62,876 nt of DNA from Thalassovita litoralis. GTDB lineage: Bacteria; Pseudomonadota; Alphaproteobacteria; Rhodobacterales; Rhodobacteraceae. The notes under the pieces were generated by a model. The model ran no database searches. It was not told the DNA's origin and saw only the letters and a program-made list of their open reading frames with translations. The translations under genes were made by a program, and so were the position numbers. Location: positions 1 to 62,876 of the forward strand of contig NZ_FXTO01000020.1 of assembly GCF_900182725.1 (NCBI RefSeq). Reading direction: 5' to 3'. Below are positions 39,483 through 48,721 of this stretch, in pieces; position 1 is the stretch's first letter, and the number at the start of each line of letters is the position of its first letter.

Positions 39483-40340
39483 ATGAAATTCGCAACCGTT
39501 TCAGCAGGGGATAAGCAGCTTTATGGTGCTGTGGTAGACGGGGGCTTTATCGCCCTGTCGCCCGATTTCCCGCAATGGCCCAGCCTACGGCAGGTGATCG
39601 AAGCCGGTGCTTTGGCAGATCTGGCAAAGGCCGCAGAAGGCCGCGCTGTCACCCACGCCGAGGGCAGCTTTAGCTATGACATCCCGGTGCCGAACCCTGA
39701 AAAAATCCTGTGTGTCGGGGTGAACTTTCCGGACCGCAACGCCGAATACAAGGACGGCAGCAGCCAGCCGAAATACATGTCGCTGTTTCCCCGCTTCGCG
39801 CGCAGCTTCACCGGCCACGGTCAGCCCCTGATCCGCCCCCCGGAAAATCACACGCTGGATTACGAAGGCGAAGTGGCCATTGTCATCGGCAAGGGCGGGC
39901 GGCGTATCAAGGCTGAAGATGCCTATGACCATATCGCCGCGCTGACCCTATGCAACGAAGGCACCATCCGCGACTGGGTGCGCCATGCGAAATTCAACGT
40001 CACGCAGGGCAAGAACTGGGACAAATCCGGTGCCATCGGCCCGTGGCTGGTGCCGTTCACCGATCCCGCGCAACTGGACGAGGCCCGCATCATCACCCGC
40101 GTGAATGGCGAGGTCCGGCAGGACGACGTGCTGTCGCGCATGATGTTCCCGATCCGCGAAGAAATCGCCTATATCAGCACATTTACCACGCTGGTTCCCG
40201 GTGACATCATCATCACCGGCACCCCCACCGGGGCCGGAGCGCGGTTTGATCCGCCGAAATATCTGGTCCCCGGCGATGTGGTGGAAATCAAAGTGGGCGG
40301 CATTGGCACCCTGCGCAACACGGTCGAGGATGAAGCATGA
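39483..40340 (+). CDS. hpaG: fumarylacetoacetate-hydrolase family protein HpaG (OPET decarboxylase / HHDD isomerase)
   Basis: A 285-residue FAH-fold enzyme for decarboxylation of 5-oxopent-3-ene-1,2,5-tricarboxylate and isomerisation of the product. KILCVGVNFPDRNAEY, DYEGEVAIVIGK (metal-binding Glu-x-Glu), GKNWDKSGAIGPWLVP and ITGTPTGAGARFDPP are the family blocks. Two ATGs, 39477 and 39483, are possible. I prefer 39483 because AGGA at 39473-39476 is then six bases upstream. Enterobacterial HpaG is a two-domain fusion; this is one domain, so one protein may do both steps or a partner lies elsewhere. Confidence 0.85.
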   Translation: MKFATVSAGDKQLYGAVVDGGFIALSPDFPQWPSLRQVIEAGALADLAKAAEGRAVTHAEGSFSYDIPVPNPEKILCVGVNFPDRNAEYKDGSSQPKYMSLFPRFARSFTGHGQPLIRPPENHTLDYEGEVAIVIGKGGRRIKAEDAYDHIAALTLCNEGTIRDWVRHAKFNVTQGKNWDKSGAIGPWLVPFTDPAQLDEARIITRVNGEVRQDDVLSRMMFPIREEIAYISTFTTLVPGDIIITGTPTGAGARFDPPKYLVPGDVVEIKVGGIGTLRNTVEDEA

Positions 40341-41137
40341 CACCCGAGCAACATATCGACGCCGCCGAAGCCCTGTGGCAAGCCGAAGTCAGCGGCCAGC
40401 AGATCGGTCTTTTGTCCCTGCAATATCCGGGCATGACGATGGATGATGCCTATGCCGTACAGGCCGCGCTGATCGACCGCCGCAAGGCTGCCGGACGCAA
40501 GGTGGTCGGCTGGAAAATCGGCCTGACCTCCAAGGCCATGCAACAGGCGCTGAATATCGACATTCCCGACAGCGGTGTGCTGATGGACGATATGCTGTTC
40601 GATACTGGCGGCGTGATCCCCAAGGGCCGTTTCATCCAGCCCCGGATCGAGGCCGAGATTGCCTTTGTCATGAAAGCCCCCCTGGCCGGGGCGACCGTCA
40701 CCCGCGAGGACGTGATTGCCGCCACGGATTACGTTGCCCCTTCGTTGGAAATTCTGGACACCCGCATCTTGCGGGCCGACCCCGCGACCGGGAAGCCCCG
40801 GATCATCACCGACACGATCAGCGATAATGCCGCCAATGCCGGTCTGGTGCTGGGGACCGAACGTCATGCCATCGACGCGCAGGATTTGCGTTGGGCCGGG
40901 GCCATCGTCAGCAAGAACGGCGAGGTCGAAGAAACCGGCCTTGGCGCAGGGGTGTTGAACGATCCGGTGCAGGGGATCGTCTGGCTGGCCCGGCGCATGG
41001 AACAATATGGCCAGCGGATCGAGGCAGGGCAGGTCATCCTGTCCGGCAGTTTCATTCGCCCTGTCGAAGCTACCCCCGGATCGCTGATCGAGGCCGATTT
41101 CGGCCCGTTCGGACAGGTTTCAATCCGGTTCGACTGA
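40337..41137 (+). CDS. hpaH: 2-oxo-hept-4-ene-1,7-dioate hydratase
   Basis: A 266-residue enzyme hydrating 2-oxohept-4-enedioate to 4-hydroxy-2-oxoheptanedioate. The motifs GWKIGLTSKAMQQAL, RFIQPRIEAEIAFVM (metal site Glu-x-Glu) and ITDTISDNAANAGLVLG match HpaH/MhpD. The start overlaps the hpaG stop (ATGA). It is the last gene in the operon; the aldolase HpaI that should act next is not in the window. Confidence 0.93.
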   Translation: MTPEQHIDAAEALWQAEVSGQQIGLLSLQYPGMTMDDAYAVQAALIDRRKAAGRKVVGWKIGLTSKAMQQALNIDIPDSGVLMDDMLFDTGGVIPKGRFIQPRIEAEIAFVMKAPLAGATVTREDVIAATDYVAPSLEILDTRILRADPATGKPRIITDTISDNAANAGLVLGTERHAIDAQDLRWAGAIVSKNGEVEETGLGAGVLNDPVQGIVWLARRMEQYGQRIEAGQVILSGSFIRPVEATPGSLIEADFGPFGQVSIRFD

Positions 41138-41140
41138 TCC

Positions 41141-42111
41141 TTATCCCCGGCGCTGGCCGAACCCGGCCAGCGCCCCCAGCCGCAGACGCTGTACCACAGC
41201 GTCCAGCACCAGCGGCAGCGCCACGCCCAGCACTGTTCCCAACACCAGATGCAACCCCACCCCGGAAACACCCAGTTTCAGCAGCATCACCCGCGTCGCG
41301 GCCGTGACGATGATATGCACCAGATAGATCGGCATGGTGCGCGTCCCCAGCCACGCTAAAACGCCCCCCACCGCGCCACCGATCCAGCCCACCGCGCCGG
41401 CAAACCCCAGCACCGCCAGCAACGCAACCAATTGGAACCACGGCGCATCCCCGCCATCGCGGAACCGTAGTGCCTCGGCCAGCAGGAACAGTGCCAGCGC
41501 AGCCATCAGCCCCATCATCCCGCGCGGGATCAAATGCCGTCGCGCCCCCGATAACAGCACCCCCAGCAGAAAATAGGGTGCATTTTCCACGATTGTCACC
41601 GCACTACCGGGATCAACCCGCAACAGGAACACCGCGACCGAGGCCAGCAACAGCCCCACCAGCACAGGCCGCGCCATCCCCGGCACCCAGCGCCGGACCG
41701 CATAGGCCACCATCTGCAATACAAACAGCGCCCACAGGAACCAGAACACGCTTTTCACCGGCACCGGATAGATCAGCACCCCCAGCGGGGCCCGGTCAAT
41801 CCGCGATCTACCCCCTGCCCTGACAGCCATAGTGCGGCGCCTTCGACCCAGCTCCATAACAGCAGCGGCCACAGCAAGGTCAGCAGCTTTTGCCGCAGAA
41901 ACGCTGCCGGGGCCGCACGCGACGAAAAGAACAGCCCCGACACGAAGAAAAACACTGGCATATGAAACAGGTAGATCGCCGCCTCGACCGTTTGGAACAG
42001 GGTGTCATCCCTGATCAGCCCCGCGCTGCCCAGCCCCAGCCAGACATGACCGAACACGACCAAGACGATCGCCGCCCCCTTGACCCGGTCAAACCCGTTT
42101 TCCCGTCCCAT
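41141..42111 (-). pseudogene. acyltransferase-3 family membrane protein, frameshifted
   Basis: Two overlapping minus-strand frames encode parts of one protein. The first (from 42111) begins MGRENGFDRVKGAAIVLVVF, with the RVKGAAIVLVVFGHVW His motif of acyltransferase-3 proteins and FHMPVFFFVSGLFF; it stops at 41773. The second runs to 41141 in the -1 frame and holds the remaining helices, including FWFLWALFVLQM and TMPIYLVHIIVTA. One missing base in the overlap (about 41773-41820, which has G/C runs) explains this. The family O-acylates sugars or polysaccharides. The product as written is broken; a sequencing slip in a G run is possible. Confidence 0.8.
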
Positions 42112-42230
42112 CGCTTACCGCTCCTGCCGTTTTCCCCAAAATTTCCGCTACTTCGTTGCGGGTCAAGCCTGCATCGTCTGGACAAGCCCGCCAGACGGGG
42201 CCAAAACCGTCATAAGCAGGGAGGCACACC

Positions 42231-43631
42231 ATGATTAAAGACCTTACAGCCATTGTTGGCGACGCGTATGTTCTGACCGGATCGGACACTGAAAAGTGGT
42301 CACATGACTGGATCAGGAAATACCACTACAGCCCGTTGGCAGTGGTTCGTCCCGCGACCACACAAGAAGTTTCCGACATCGTGAAATGGGCCAACCGCAC
42401 AGGCACGCCCTTGGTGCCGATTTCCGGCAATACCGGGCTGGCGGGCGGCGGGCGTGCCGATGGGGCGGTTATGCTGTCGCTGGACCGGATGAACACAATC
42501 CGCGAAGTGCGCGACGCATCCCGCATCGCCATTGTCGAAGCGGGCGTCGTGCTGGCCGATGTTCATGCCGCTGCCGAACAGCAGGACATGATTTTCCCCC
42601 TGACCTTCGGGGCCAAGGGATCGGCCATGATTGGCGGCGTGCTGTCCACCAATGCAGGCGGGTCCAACGTGCTGCGCTATGGGAACACCCGCGATCTGGT
42701 GCTTGGGATCGAAGCTGTGCTGCCCAACGGCGAAATCATGAATATCATGTCCGAACTGCACAAGGACAATTCCGGCTATAACCTGAAACATCTGCTGATC
42801 GGGGCCGAAGGAACGCTGGGCATTATCACCGCTGCCGTGCTGAAGCTGCACCCGAAACCCAAAGCCTATGCCACGGCAATGGTAGCGGCCCCGTCGCTGC
42901 CTGCCGCGCTGGATCTGCTGAACCGCCTGCAAGAGGCAACCGGCGGCGCGGTCGAAGCCTTTGAATACATGCCGCGCCACCATATCGAAGCCTATATGCA
43001 GATCAAACCGGGCGCGCGCGAACCCTTTGATGCGCCCTATGACGTGAATATCATGGTCGAAGTGGGCGTGACCGCCCCCCGCGATGCCACCCCCGGCCCG
43101 GACGGGCAAATCCCCGTCACGGGCTATCTGGAGGATGTGCTGGCCCAGATGTTCGAGGAAGGCACGGTTCTGGATGCCGTTGTGGCCCAGTCGCAGGCCC
43201 AGCGACAGGACATGTGGGAACGCCGCGAAGCCGCCGCTGAAATCGCCATGTCCCGCCTGCCGATTGTCAGCAATGACATCGCCCTGCCGCTGGACAAGGT
43301 CGCCACCTTCCTCGAGATCATGGAAACCCGCCTGCCGCAGGTCGACCCCGCCGCACAGCCCGTTATCGTGGCCCATCTAGGGGACGGGAATATCCACTAT
43401 ACCGTCTGGCCCGGATCGCAGGACGAAGACGTGCATGACGCCATCATGGAAGCCACCGAGGAAGAAGTGCTGAAACTGGGCGGCAGCTTTTCCGCCGAAC
43501 ACGGGATCGGCACCTCCAAGCTGCCCTCGATGCGGCGGCGCAAAAATCCGGTGGCGCTGCAAACCATGAAAGCGATCAAGGCGGCGCTGGACCCCAACAA
43601 CATCCTGAACCCCGGCAAGCTGCTGCCGTAA
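42231..43631 (+). CDS. FAD-linked D-2-hydroxyacid dehydrogenase (GlcD/D2HGDH family)
   Basis: A 466-residue flavoprotein of the vanillyl-alcohol oxidase fold. The FAD-binding PLVPISGNTGLAGGG, GAKGSAMIGGVLSTNAGGSN and LIGAEGTLGIITAAVLKL blocks are typical. The C-terminal VAHLGDGNIHYTVWP and HGIGTSKLPSM match the cap of D-lactate, D-2-hydroxyglutarate and glycolate oxidase subunits. The exact hydroxyacid cannot be told. A strong AGGGAGG ribosome site precedes the ATG. The 119 bases upstream hold a hairpin (CGTCTGG/CCAGACG, 42175-42197) of unknown role. Confidence 0.9.
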   Translation: MIKDLTAIVGDAYVLTGSDTEKWSHDWIRKYHYSPLAVVRPATTQEVSDIVKWANRTGTPLVPISGNTGLAGGGRADGAVMLSLDRMNTIREVRDASRIAIVEAGVVLADVHAAAEQQDMIFPLTFGAKGSAMIGGVLSTNAGGSNVLRYGNTRDLVLGIEAVLPNGEIMNIMSELHKDNSGYNLKHLLIGAEGTLGIITAAVLKLHPKPKAYATAMVAAPSLPAALDLLNRLQEATGGAVEAFEYMPRHHIEAYMQIKPGAREPFDAPYDVNIMVEVGVTAPRDATPGPDGQIPVTGYLEDVLAQMFEEGTVLDAVVAQSQAQRQDMWERREAAAEIAMSRLPIVSNDIALPLDKVATFLEIMETRLPQVDPAAQPVIVAHLGDGNIHYTVWPGSQDEDVHDAIMEATEEEVLKLGGSFSAEHGIGTSKLPSMRRRKNPVALQTMKAIKAALDPNNILNPGKLLP

Positions 43632-43751
43632 CATCCCACCGGGCGCAAAGGGGCGGGTCGCGCCGCCCCTGCTTTGGCCCTTGGCGCATTTCGTTATGTG
43701 ATGTAACAGTTGTGTTAGCCAATTAGATGACGGGATAAACAGGAGGACGCC

Positions 43752-45032
43752 ATGACTCAAGCCAAAGTATTGATCGCCGGGGGCGGCATTGGGGGGCTGT
43801 CTATGGCCCTGACCCTGCACCAGATCGGTGTGCCTTGTGTGGTGTTCGAATCCGTTCCCGAACTGAAACCGCTGGGGGTGGGGATCAACCTGCAACCCAA
43901 CGCGGTGCGTGAACTTTATGATCTGGGTATCGGCCCTGATGATCTGGAGCAGGTCGGCGTTCCCGCCAAGGAATGGGCGCTGGTCGGGCTGAACGGCAAT
44001 GACATCTACGCCGAACCGCGTGGCACGCTGGCGGGGTATAACTGGCCCCAATATGCCGTCCATCGCGGCGAATTTCACATTCTGCTGTACCGTACATTCA
44101 CCGAACGCGCCGGGGCGGATGCCGTGCGTCTGGGCTGTCAGGTTACGGGCTATGAACACAACGCCGATGGTTCGGTCACGGCGCTGATCACCCATGCTGA
44201 TGGCCGCGAAAGCCGGGAAACCGGGACAGTGCTGATTGGGGCGGATGGGATACACTCGAAAATCCGGGCGCAGATGCATCCCGATCAGCCGCCGATCCAC
44301 TGGGGCGGCGCGATAATGTGGCGCGGCACGACGCGGGCCAAACCCACGCGCACCGGATCGTCCTTTCTTGGGTTGGGAACGTATAAGCACCGGATGGTGA
44401 TCTACCCGATTTCCCATCCCGATCCCGACACGGGCGAGGCACTGATCAACTGGATTGCCGAAGTCACCTATGACGACCCATCACTGCGCGAAAACACCGG
44501 CTGGTTCCGGCAGGTCCAGATTGACGATTTCGCCCACCATTTTGACGGCTGGACCTATGACTGGCTGGACGTGCCCGCGCTGATCCGGGGGGCCGATGTG
44601 GCCTATGAAAACCCGATGATCGACCGCGACCCGATCCCCACATGGCGCGATGGCAACGTGGTGCTGATGGGGGATGCCGCCCATGCAATGTATCCCACCG
44701 GATCGAACGGGGCCAGTCAGGCGGTGATTGACGCGCGGACACTGGGCGCAGCGATGCTGGATCACGGCGTCACCGAACAGGCGCTTGCCGCCTATGATAA
44801 AACCCTATGCGGCCCCGTGTCTGAACTGATCCTGCGCAACCGCGGCGCTGGTCCCTTTGGCCTGCTGAACATGGTCGAGGATCGCTGCGGCGGCACGTTC
44901 GACAACATCGACGACGTGATCCCAGCCACGGAACGGGCCGAGTTCATGGCCAAGTACAAGGCCGCTGCCGGGTTTGCGATTGAAAAGCTGAACACCAGCC
45001 CCCGCACCATCCCCGAAGGGGCCAAGGTCTGA
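43752..45032 (+). CDS. FAD-dependent monooxygenase (PHBH/PhzS-like)
   Basis: A 426-residue class A flavin monooxygenase. The Rossmann motif VLIAGGGIGGLSMALTLHQ, the DG motif VLIGADGIHSKIR, and GNVVLMGDAAHAMYPTGSNG for FAD ribose are intact. This group hydroxylates aromatic acids or phenazine-like rings; the substrate is unknown. GGAGGA precedes the ATG. It may belong with the catabolic block upstream but is not joined to it. Confidence 0.9.
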   Translation: MTQAKVLIAGGGIGGLSMALTLHQIGVPCVVFESVPELKPLGVGINLQPNAVRELYDLGIGPDDLEQVGVPAKEWALVGLNGNDIYAEPRGTLAGYNWPQYAVHRGEFHILLYRTFTERAGADAVRLGCQVTGYEHNADGSVTALITHADGRESRETGTVLIGADGIHSKIRAQMHPDQPPIHWGGAIMWRGTTRAKPTRTGSSFLGLGTYKHRMVIYPISHPDPDTGEALINWIAEVTYDDPSLRENTGWFRQVQIDDFAHHFDGWTYDWLDVPALIRGADVAYENPMIDRDPIPTWRDGNVVLMGDAAHAMYPTGSNGASQAVIDARTLGAAMLDHGVTEQALAAYDKTLCGPVSELILRNRGAGPFGLLNMVEDRCGGTFDNIDDVIPATERAEFMAKYKAAAGFAIEKLNTSPRTIPEGAKV

Positions 45033-45040
45033 ACAAAAAC

Positions 45041-45062
45041 AGGGGCGTGATCGCACGCCCCT
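45041..45062 (-). terminator. terminator of hemC
   Basis: AGGGGCGTG (45041-45049) pairs with CACGCCCCT (45054-45062). On the minus strand it is followed by GTTTTTGTT, so it serves hemC. Confidence 0.8.
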
Positions 45063-45099
45063 GCCCCGACCTGTCCGGCCTGATCCGTCTGACGAAAAA

Positions 45100-46056
45100 T
45101 CAGCGCCAGCTAAAGAAATCAGGCCCGGCTTTTGCCAGCATTTCACCCGCCATCACGCGGCCCAGTTCCGCGCCATCCTCGATGGGGCACGTACGGTCAT
45201 CCGCGATCACCTCGTACCCATCAGGGCGCAACACTTCGCCGCGCAGGCGCAGGGTGCCGCCATCCAGCTCTGCCAGACCGGCAATCGGGGTTTCACACGA
45301 CCCGTCCAGCGCCGCCAGAAACGCCCGTTCAGCAGCCAGACGCTGCCCGGTCACGCCATCGTGGATGGCCTCCAGCAGGGACGCGGTGTTGCGGTCATCC
45401 AAACGCCGTTCAATCCCAATGGCACCTTGCGCCACAGCGGGCAGCATTTCATCAGGGCTAATGGCCGACCGCGCAACATCCGCCATGCCCAGCCGGTTCA
45501 GCCCGGCCATAGCAAGGAAAGTCGCATCTGCCACGCCCTCTTGCAGCTTTTTCATACGGGTCTGCACGTTGCCCCGAAACTCGACCAGTTTCAGATGTGG
45601 AAAACGGTTCAGAATTTGCGCCCGGCGCCGCAACGACGACGAACCCACCTGCGCCCCTTCGGGCAAAGCTGCCAGACTGTCCGCATTCAGCGACACGAAC
45701 GCATCGCGCACATCCTCGCGCGGAAGGTAGCAATCCAGCACCAACCCTTCGGGCTGCAAAACCGGCATGTCCTTCATGGAATGCACCGCGATGTCGATAT
45801 TGCCCAACAACATCGCCTGTTCAATCTCGCGCGTGAACAGCCCCTTGCCGCCAATGGTTTTCAGCGGCTGATCCGCATCAATCAGGCTCTGGGTATCGCC
45901 AGTGGTGTGAATCACCACAATTTCGAACGCCTCGGGCGGCAGATCAAAGGCGCGCGCCAGACGGTCACGCGTTTCATGCGCCTGCGCCAGCGCAAGCGGG
46001 GAACCACGGGTGCCGATCTTCAGCGGTTGGGCGGGGGTGGGCAGGGTCAGTGTCAT
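45100..46056 (-). CDS. hemC: hydroxymethylbilane synthase (porphobilinogen deaminase)
   Basis: Polymerises four porphobilinogens to hydroxymethylbilane in heme and chlorophyll synthesis. It is 318 residues long. [12 protein letters not shown], the catalytic Asp in HSMKDMP (D96), SSLRRRAQ and the dipyrromethane-cofactor Cys in [10 protein letters not shown] (C254) are all present. The start at ATG 46056 leaves 100 bases to the divergent hemE. Confidence 0.96.
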   Translation of the reverse strand: MTLTLPTPAQPLKIGTRGSPLALAQAHETRDRLARAFDLPPEAFEIVVIHTTGDTQSLIDADQPLKTIGGKGLFTREIEQAMLLGNIDIAVHSMKDMPVLQPEGLVLDCYLPREDVRDAFVSLNADSLAALPEGAQVGSSSLRRRAQILNRFPHLKLVEFRGNVQTRMKKLQEGVADATFLAMAGLNRLGMADVARSAISPDEMLPAVAQGAIGIERRLDDRNTASLLEAIHDGVTGQRLAAERAFLAALDGSCETPIAGLAELDGGTLRLRGEVLRPDGYEVIADDRTCPIEDGAELGRVMAGEMLAKAGPDFFSWR

Positions 46057-46080
46057 ATGCAAAGCCTTAATCGCGGCGTG

Positions 46081-46116
46081 TTGTCCTGACAAGCACCCGA
46101 TGCTTGACATCTTGTC
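46081..46116. promoter_or_regulatory. palindromes in the hemC/hemE divergent promoter
   Basis: TTGTCCTGACAA (46081-46092) is a near-perfect palindrome and GACATCTTGTC (46106-46116) a second with the same GACA/TGTC half-sites. Both lie midway between the divergent starts. I cannot assign a regulator. Confidence 0.35.
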
Positions 46117-46156
46117 GCCGGGGAGGGACGAACCGGAGGAACGAAAGGAAATTCTC

Positions 46157-47194
46157 ATGACCGAACAGAAAAAGATCCTGCGCGCACTGGCTGGCGAAAC
46201 CCTGCCCACCCCGCCGATCTGGATGATGCGGCAGGCGGGCCGCTATCTGCCCGAATACCGCGCCACCCGTGCGCAGGCCGGGGATTTCCTGTCACTGTGC
46301 TATAATAGCGATCTGGCGGCCGAGGTCACGCTGCAACCGATCCGCCGCTACGGGTTCGACGCGGCCATCTTGTTCGCAGACATCCTGCTGCTGCCACAGG
46401 CGCTGGGGGTGGACCTGTGGTTTGAAACCGGCGAAGGCCCGCGCATGTCCACCACCACCACGGCCAACGAACTGGCCGCGCTGAAAGACAAGGACGCAAT
46501 CCACGAAACCCTGAACCCGATCTATGACACGGTCAAAATCCTGTCACGCGAATTGCCCAAGGACACCACGTTGATCGGCTTTGCCGGGGCACCGTGGACC
46601 GTGGCCACCTATATGGTTGCCGGGCGTGGCACCAAGGATCAGGGACCAGCCCATGCCCTGAAATCCGAAAATCGTGCCGTGTTTCAGGGGATTATCGACC
46701 TGCTGACCGACTCGACCATCGAATACCTGTCCAAACAGATCGAAGCCGGGGCCGAAGTGGTCAAACTGTTCGATAGCTGGGCCGGGTCGCTGAAAGGGCA
46801 GGATTTCGACGATTTCGCCCTGACCCCGACCAAGAAAATCATCGCGGCCCTGAAAAACCGCCACCCCGGCATCCCCGTCATCGCCTTCCCGCGCGAAGCC
46901 GGGGATCGGTATATCGGCTTTGCCAAAGCCACCGGCGCCGATTGCGTGGCCGTGGACAATTCCGTGACAGCCGAATGGGTGGCCGAGCATGTACAGGTGG
47001 ATGGCTGCGTGCAGGGCAATCTGGCCTCCAGCCACATGGTCACTGGCGGTCAGGCGCTGATCGACGAAACCCAACGCATCGTCAAAGCCCTGTCCAAAGG
47101 CCCGCATATTTTCAACCTTGGCCACGGCATCACCCCGGATGCAGACCCCGAGAATGTGCGACTGATGATCGACACGGTGCGCAGCGCGAATTGA
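46157..47194 (+). CDS. hemE: uroporphyrinogen decarboxylase
   Basis: Removes four carboxyl groups from uroporphyrinogen III to make coproporphyrinogen III. The 345-residue protein shows [17 protein letters not shown] (Arg binding the substrate), [12 protein letters not shown] with the key Asp, [13 protein letters not shown] and [14 protein letters not shown]. The ATG at 46157 has AAGGAA upstream. It stands alone, divergent from hemC. Confidence 0.97.
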   Translation: MTEQKKILRALAGETLPTPPIWMMRQAGRYLPEYRATRAQAGDFLSLCYNSDLAAEVTLQPIRRYGFDAAILFADILLLPQALGVDLWFETGEGPRMSTTTTANELAALKDKDAIHETLNPIYDTVKILSRELPKDTTLIGFAGAPWTVATYMVAGRGTKDQGPAHALKSENRAVFQGIIDLLTDSTIEYLSKQIEAGAEVVKLFDSWAGSLKGQDFDDFALTPTKKIIAALKNRHPGIPVIAFPREAGDRYIGFAKATGADCVAVDNSVTAEWVAEHVQVDGCVQGNLASSHMVTGGQALIDETQRIVKALSKGPHIFNLGHGITPDADPENVRLMIDTVRSAN

Positions 47195-47239
47195 TCCAAC
47201 GGCCAAACGGCTAAACAATTTGGGGGCCAGCCCCCAAAC

Positions 47240-47303
47240 CCCCAGAGTATTTCGAATCAGAAAGAAACCAACCTGCTTCTTTTTGATTAAAAATACTCTG
47301 GGG
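47240..47303. repeat. inverted-repeat element with GAGTATTT motif
   Basis: Arms 47240-47252 (CCCCAGAGTATTT) and 47291-47303 pair perfectly over 13 bases. Inner arms 47255-47266 and 47277-47288 pair nearly perfectly (12 with one G-U), with an 11-base loop. The left arm GAGTATTT...ATCAGAAAGAA repeats the motif found at 39450-39469. A GC-rich hairpin (47219-47238) precedes it. It lies between hemE and the convergent ccp gene. Confidence 0.8.
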
Positions 47304-47409
47304 AGGGCGCCGCAGGCGACCGGGGCAAAGCCCCATCCCGAGACCGCAGCCGAAGGCGAGGATCGAGATATTCAGCGCGCCACAGGCGCACATTCAGATC
47401 AGCCCAAAT

Positions 47410-47440
47410 AAAAACGCGCGGAGAAGCCCCCTCCGCGCGC
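47410..47440 (-). terminator. terminator of the cytochrome c peroxidase gene
   Basis: CGCGCGGAG (47415-47423) pairs with CTCCGCGCG (47431-47439); on the minus strand a TTTTT run follows. It starts 25 bases beyond the stop of the peroxidase gene. Confidence 0.88.
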
Positions 47441-47464
47441 CATCGGTCGGGACGCGTTGACCGA

Positions 47465-48508
47465 TTACTTCACTTCACCCGTTGGGCGCGGGGTGCTGGC
47501 GGTTTCCGCTGGCAACACCGGATAGGTCACTTCGGGCAAGTCCCCAGTCAGCGATCCCAAGAAAGCTACGATCTGATCCGCCTCGGTTTCGGTCAGTTCT
47601 TCACCCAACTGGCTTTCAGCCATGATCTGCACCGCGACTTTCAGATCCCACACTTTGCCCGAATGGAAATAGGGGGCGGTCTGGTCGATATTGCGCAATG
47701 GTGCGGCGCGGAACACATATTCGTCGTCCGCCGTATCGGTCACGGCAAAGCGGCCCTTATCCCCTTCGGGCAGAATATCCGCACCGGGCTTTTCGATCAG
47801 GCCAAAGGGATAATATCCGTTCCCACCCAAGTTCACGCCGTTGTGGCAAGACGCACAGCCCTTGTCCATGAACAGCGACAGGCCTGCCAGTTGGTCGGCA
47901 TTCAGCGCATCGTCATTGCCGTTCATCCACGCATCGAACGGGGCCGGGGTGGTCAGCGTGGCCTCATATGCTTCGATTGCTTTGGCGAAGTTATCGAATG
48001 TGACGGGATCGGCTTCTTCCGGGAAGGATGCTTTGAACCAGTCCACATATTGCGGCATCGAATTTAGCGTCGCGATGACGTTATCGGGGGTGTTGGCCAT
48101 TTCCACACCCGCCTGAACCGGACCTTTGGCCTGTTCAGCCAAATCCGCCGCGCGGCCATCCCAGAACTGCGCCTCGTTAAAGACCGAGTTCAACACCGTC
48201 GGAGAGTTGCGCGGCCCTTTTTGCCAGCCATGCCCGATAGACGTGGGCATGTTATCGTCGCCGCCCGTCGCAAGGTTGTGGCAAGAGTTACAGGAAAATA
48301 CGCCCGAAGCAGACATGCGCGGATCGAAAAACAGCGCCTTGCCAAGGTCGATCTTGGCGGGCGTGATTGGGTTATCCTTCACCGCCGGGATGGTCGACGG
48401 CAGCGGGGCGAACGCGTCTTTGGCATCGTCACGCAATTCAGACGCAAAAGTGACAGATGCGGACACAGCAATCAAGGTTGATGAAAGCAATACGCGGGTG
48501 AGTGTCAT
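47465..48508 (-). CDS. di-heme cytochrome c peroxidase
   Basis: Periplasmic enzyme reducing hydrogen peroxide with electrons from cytochrome c. It has 347 residues: a signal peptide (1-23) and two heme c sites, CNSCH (73-77) and CASCH (218-222), plus family blocks LGKALFFDPRMS, NSPTVLNSVFNEAQFWDGR and RNIDQTAPYFHSGKVWDL. An FNR-type box and a TATAAC -10-like element lie upstream with class II spacing, so induction at low oxygen is likely. Confidence 0.95.
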   Translation of the reverse strand: MTLTRVLLSSTLIAVSASVTFASELRDDAKDAFAPLPSTIPAVKDNPITPAKIDLGKALFFDPRMSASGVFSCNSCHNLATGGDDNMPTSIGHGWQKGPRNSPTVLNSVFNEAQFWDGRAADLAEQAKGPVQAGVEMANTPDNVIATLNSMPQYVDWFKASFPEEADPVTFDNFAKAIEAYEATLTTPAPFDAWMNGNDDALNADQLAGLSLFMDKGCASCHNGVNLGGNGYYPFGLIEKPGADILPEGDKGRFAVTDTADDEYVFRAAPLRNIDQTAPYFHSGKVWDLKVAVQIMAESQLGEELTETEADQIVAFLGSLTGDLPEVTYPVLPAETASTPRPTGEVK

Positions 48509-48565
48509 AGGGTCGGACCTCCTGAGCCGAAAATATCCCTTTGAAATGCACGTTTCCGACTTAGG

Positions 48566-48605
48566 GTTATAACTATTCTAATTACACCACTTTGACGCAG
48601 ATCAA
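48566..48605 (-). promoter_or_regulatory. FNR-type promoter of the cytochrome c peroxidase gene
   Basis: TTGACGCAGATCAA (48592-48605) fully matches TTGAY-N4-RTCAA. On the minus strand TATAAC (48571-48566) starts 21 bases after the box, as expected for a class II activator site centred near -41. The translation start is 58 bases further. Confidence 0.75.
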
Positions 48606-48659
48606 CCCAAGCAGAAAGCGCCACCACTTCTCTGTTTATTTTCAGATAGTTAAAATGTT

Positions 48660-48692
48660 AAATGCGCCTTTCCCCGACGGAAAGGCGCATTT
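48660..48692 (-). terminator. terminator of hemF
   Basis: AAATGCGCCTTTCC (48660-48673) pairs perfectly with 48679-48692 over a 5-base loop, 30 bases after the hemF stop. It is AT-rich downstream on the minus strand. Confidence 0.8.
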
Positions 48693-48721
48693 CAACAGAC
48701 TGAAAATTCAACCTTTAAGGG

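Noticed and set aside
43650-43669. GGGGCGG/CCGCCCC hairpin after the FAD dehydrogenase as a terminator
   Set aside because: There is no T run after it; a termination role is possible but not supported.
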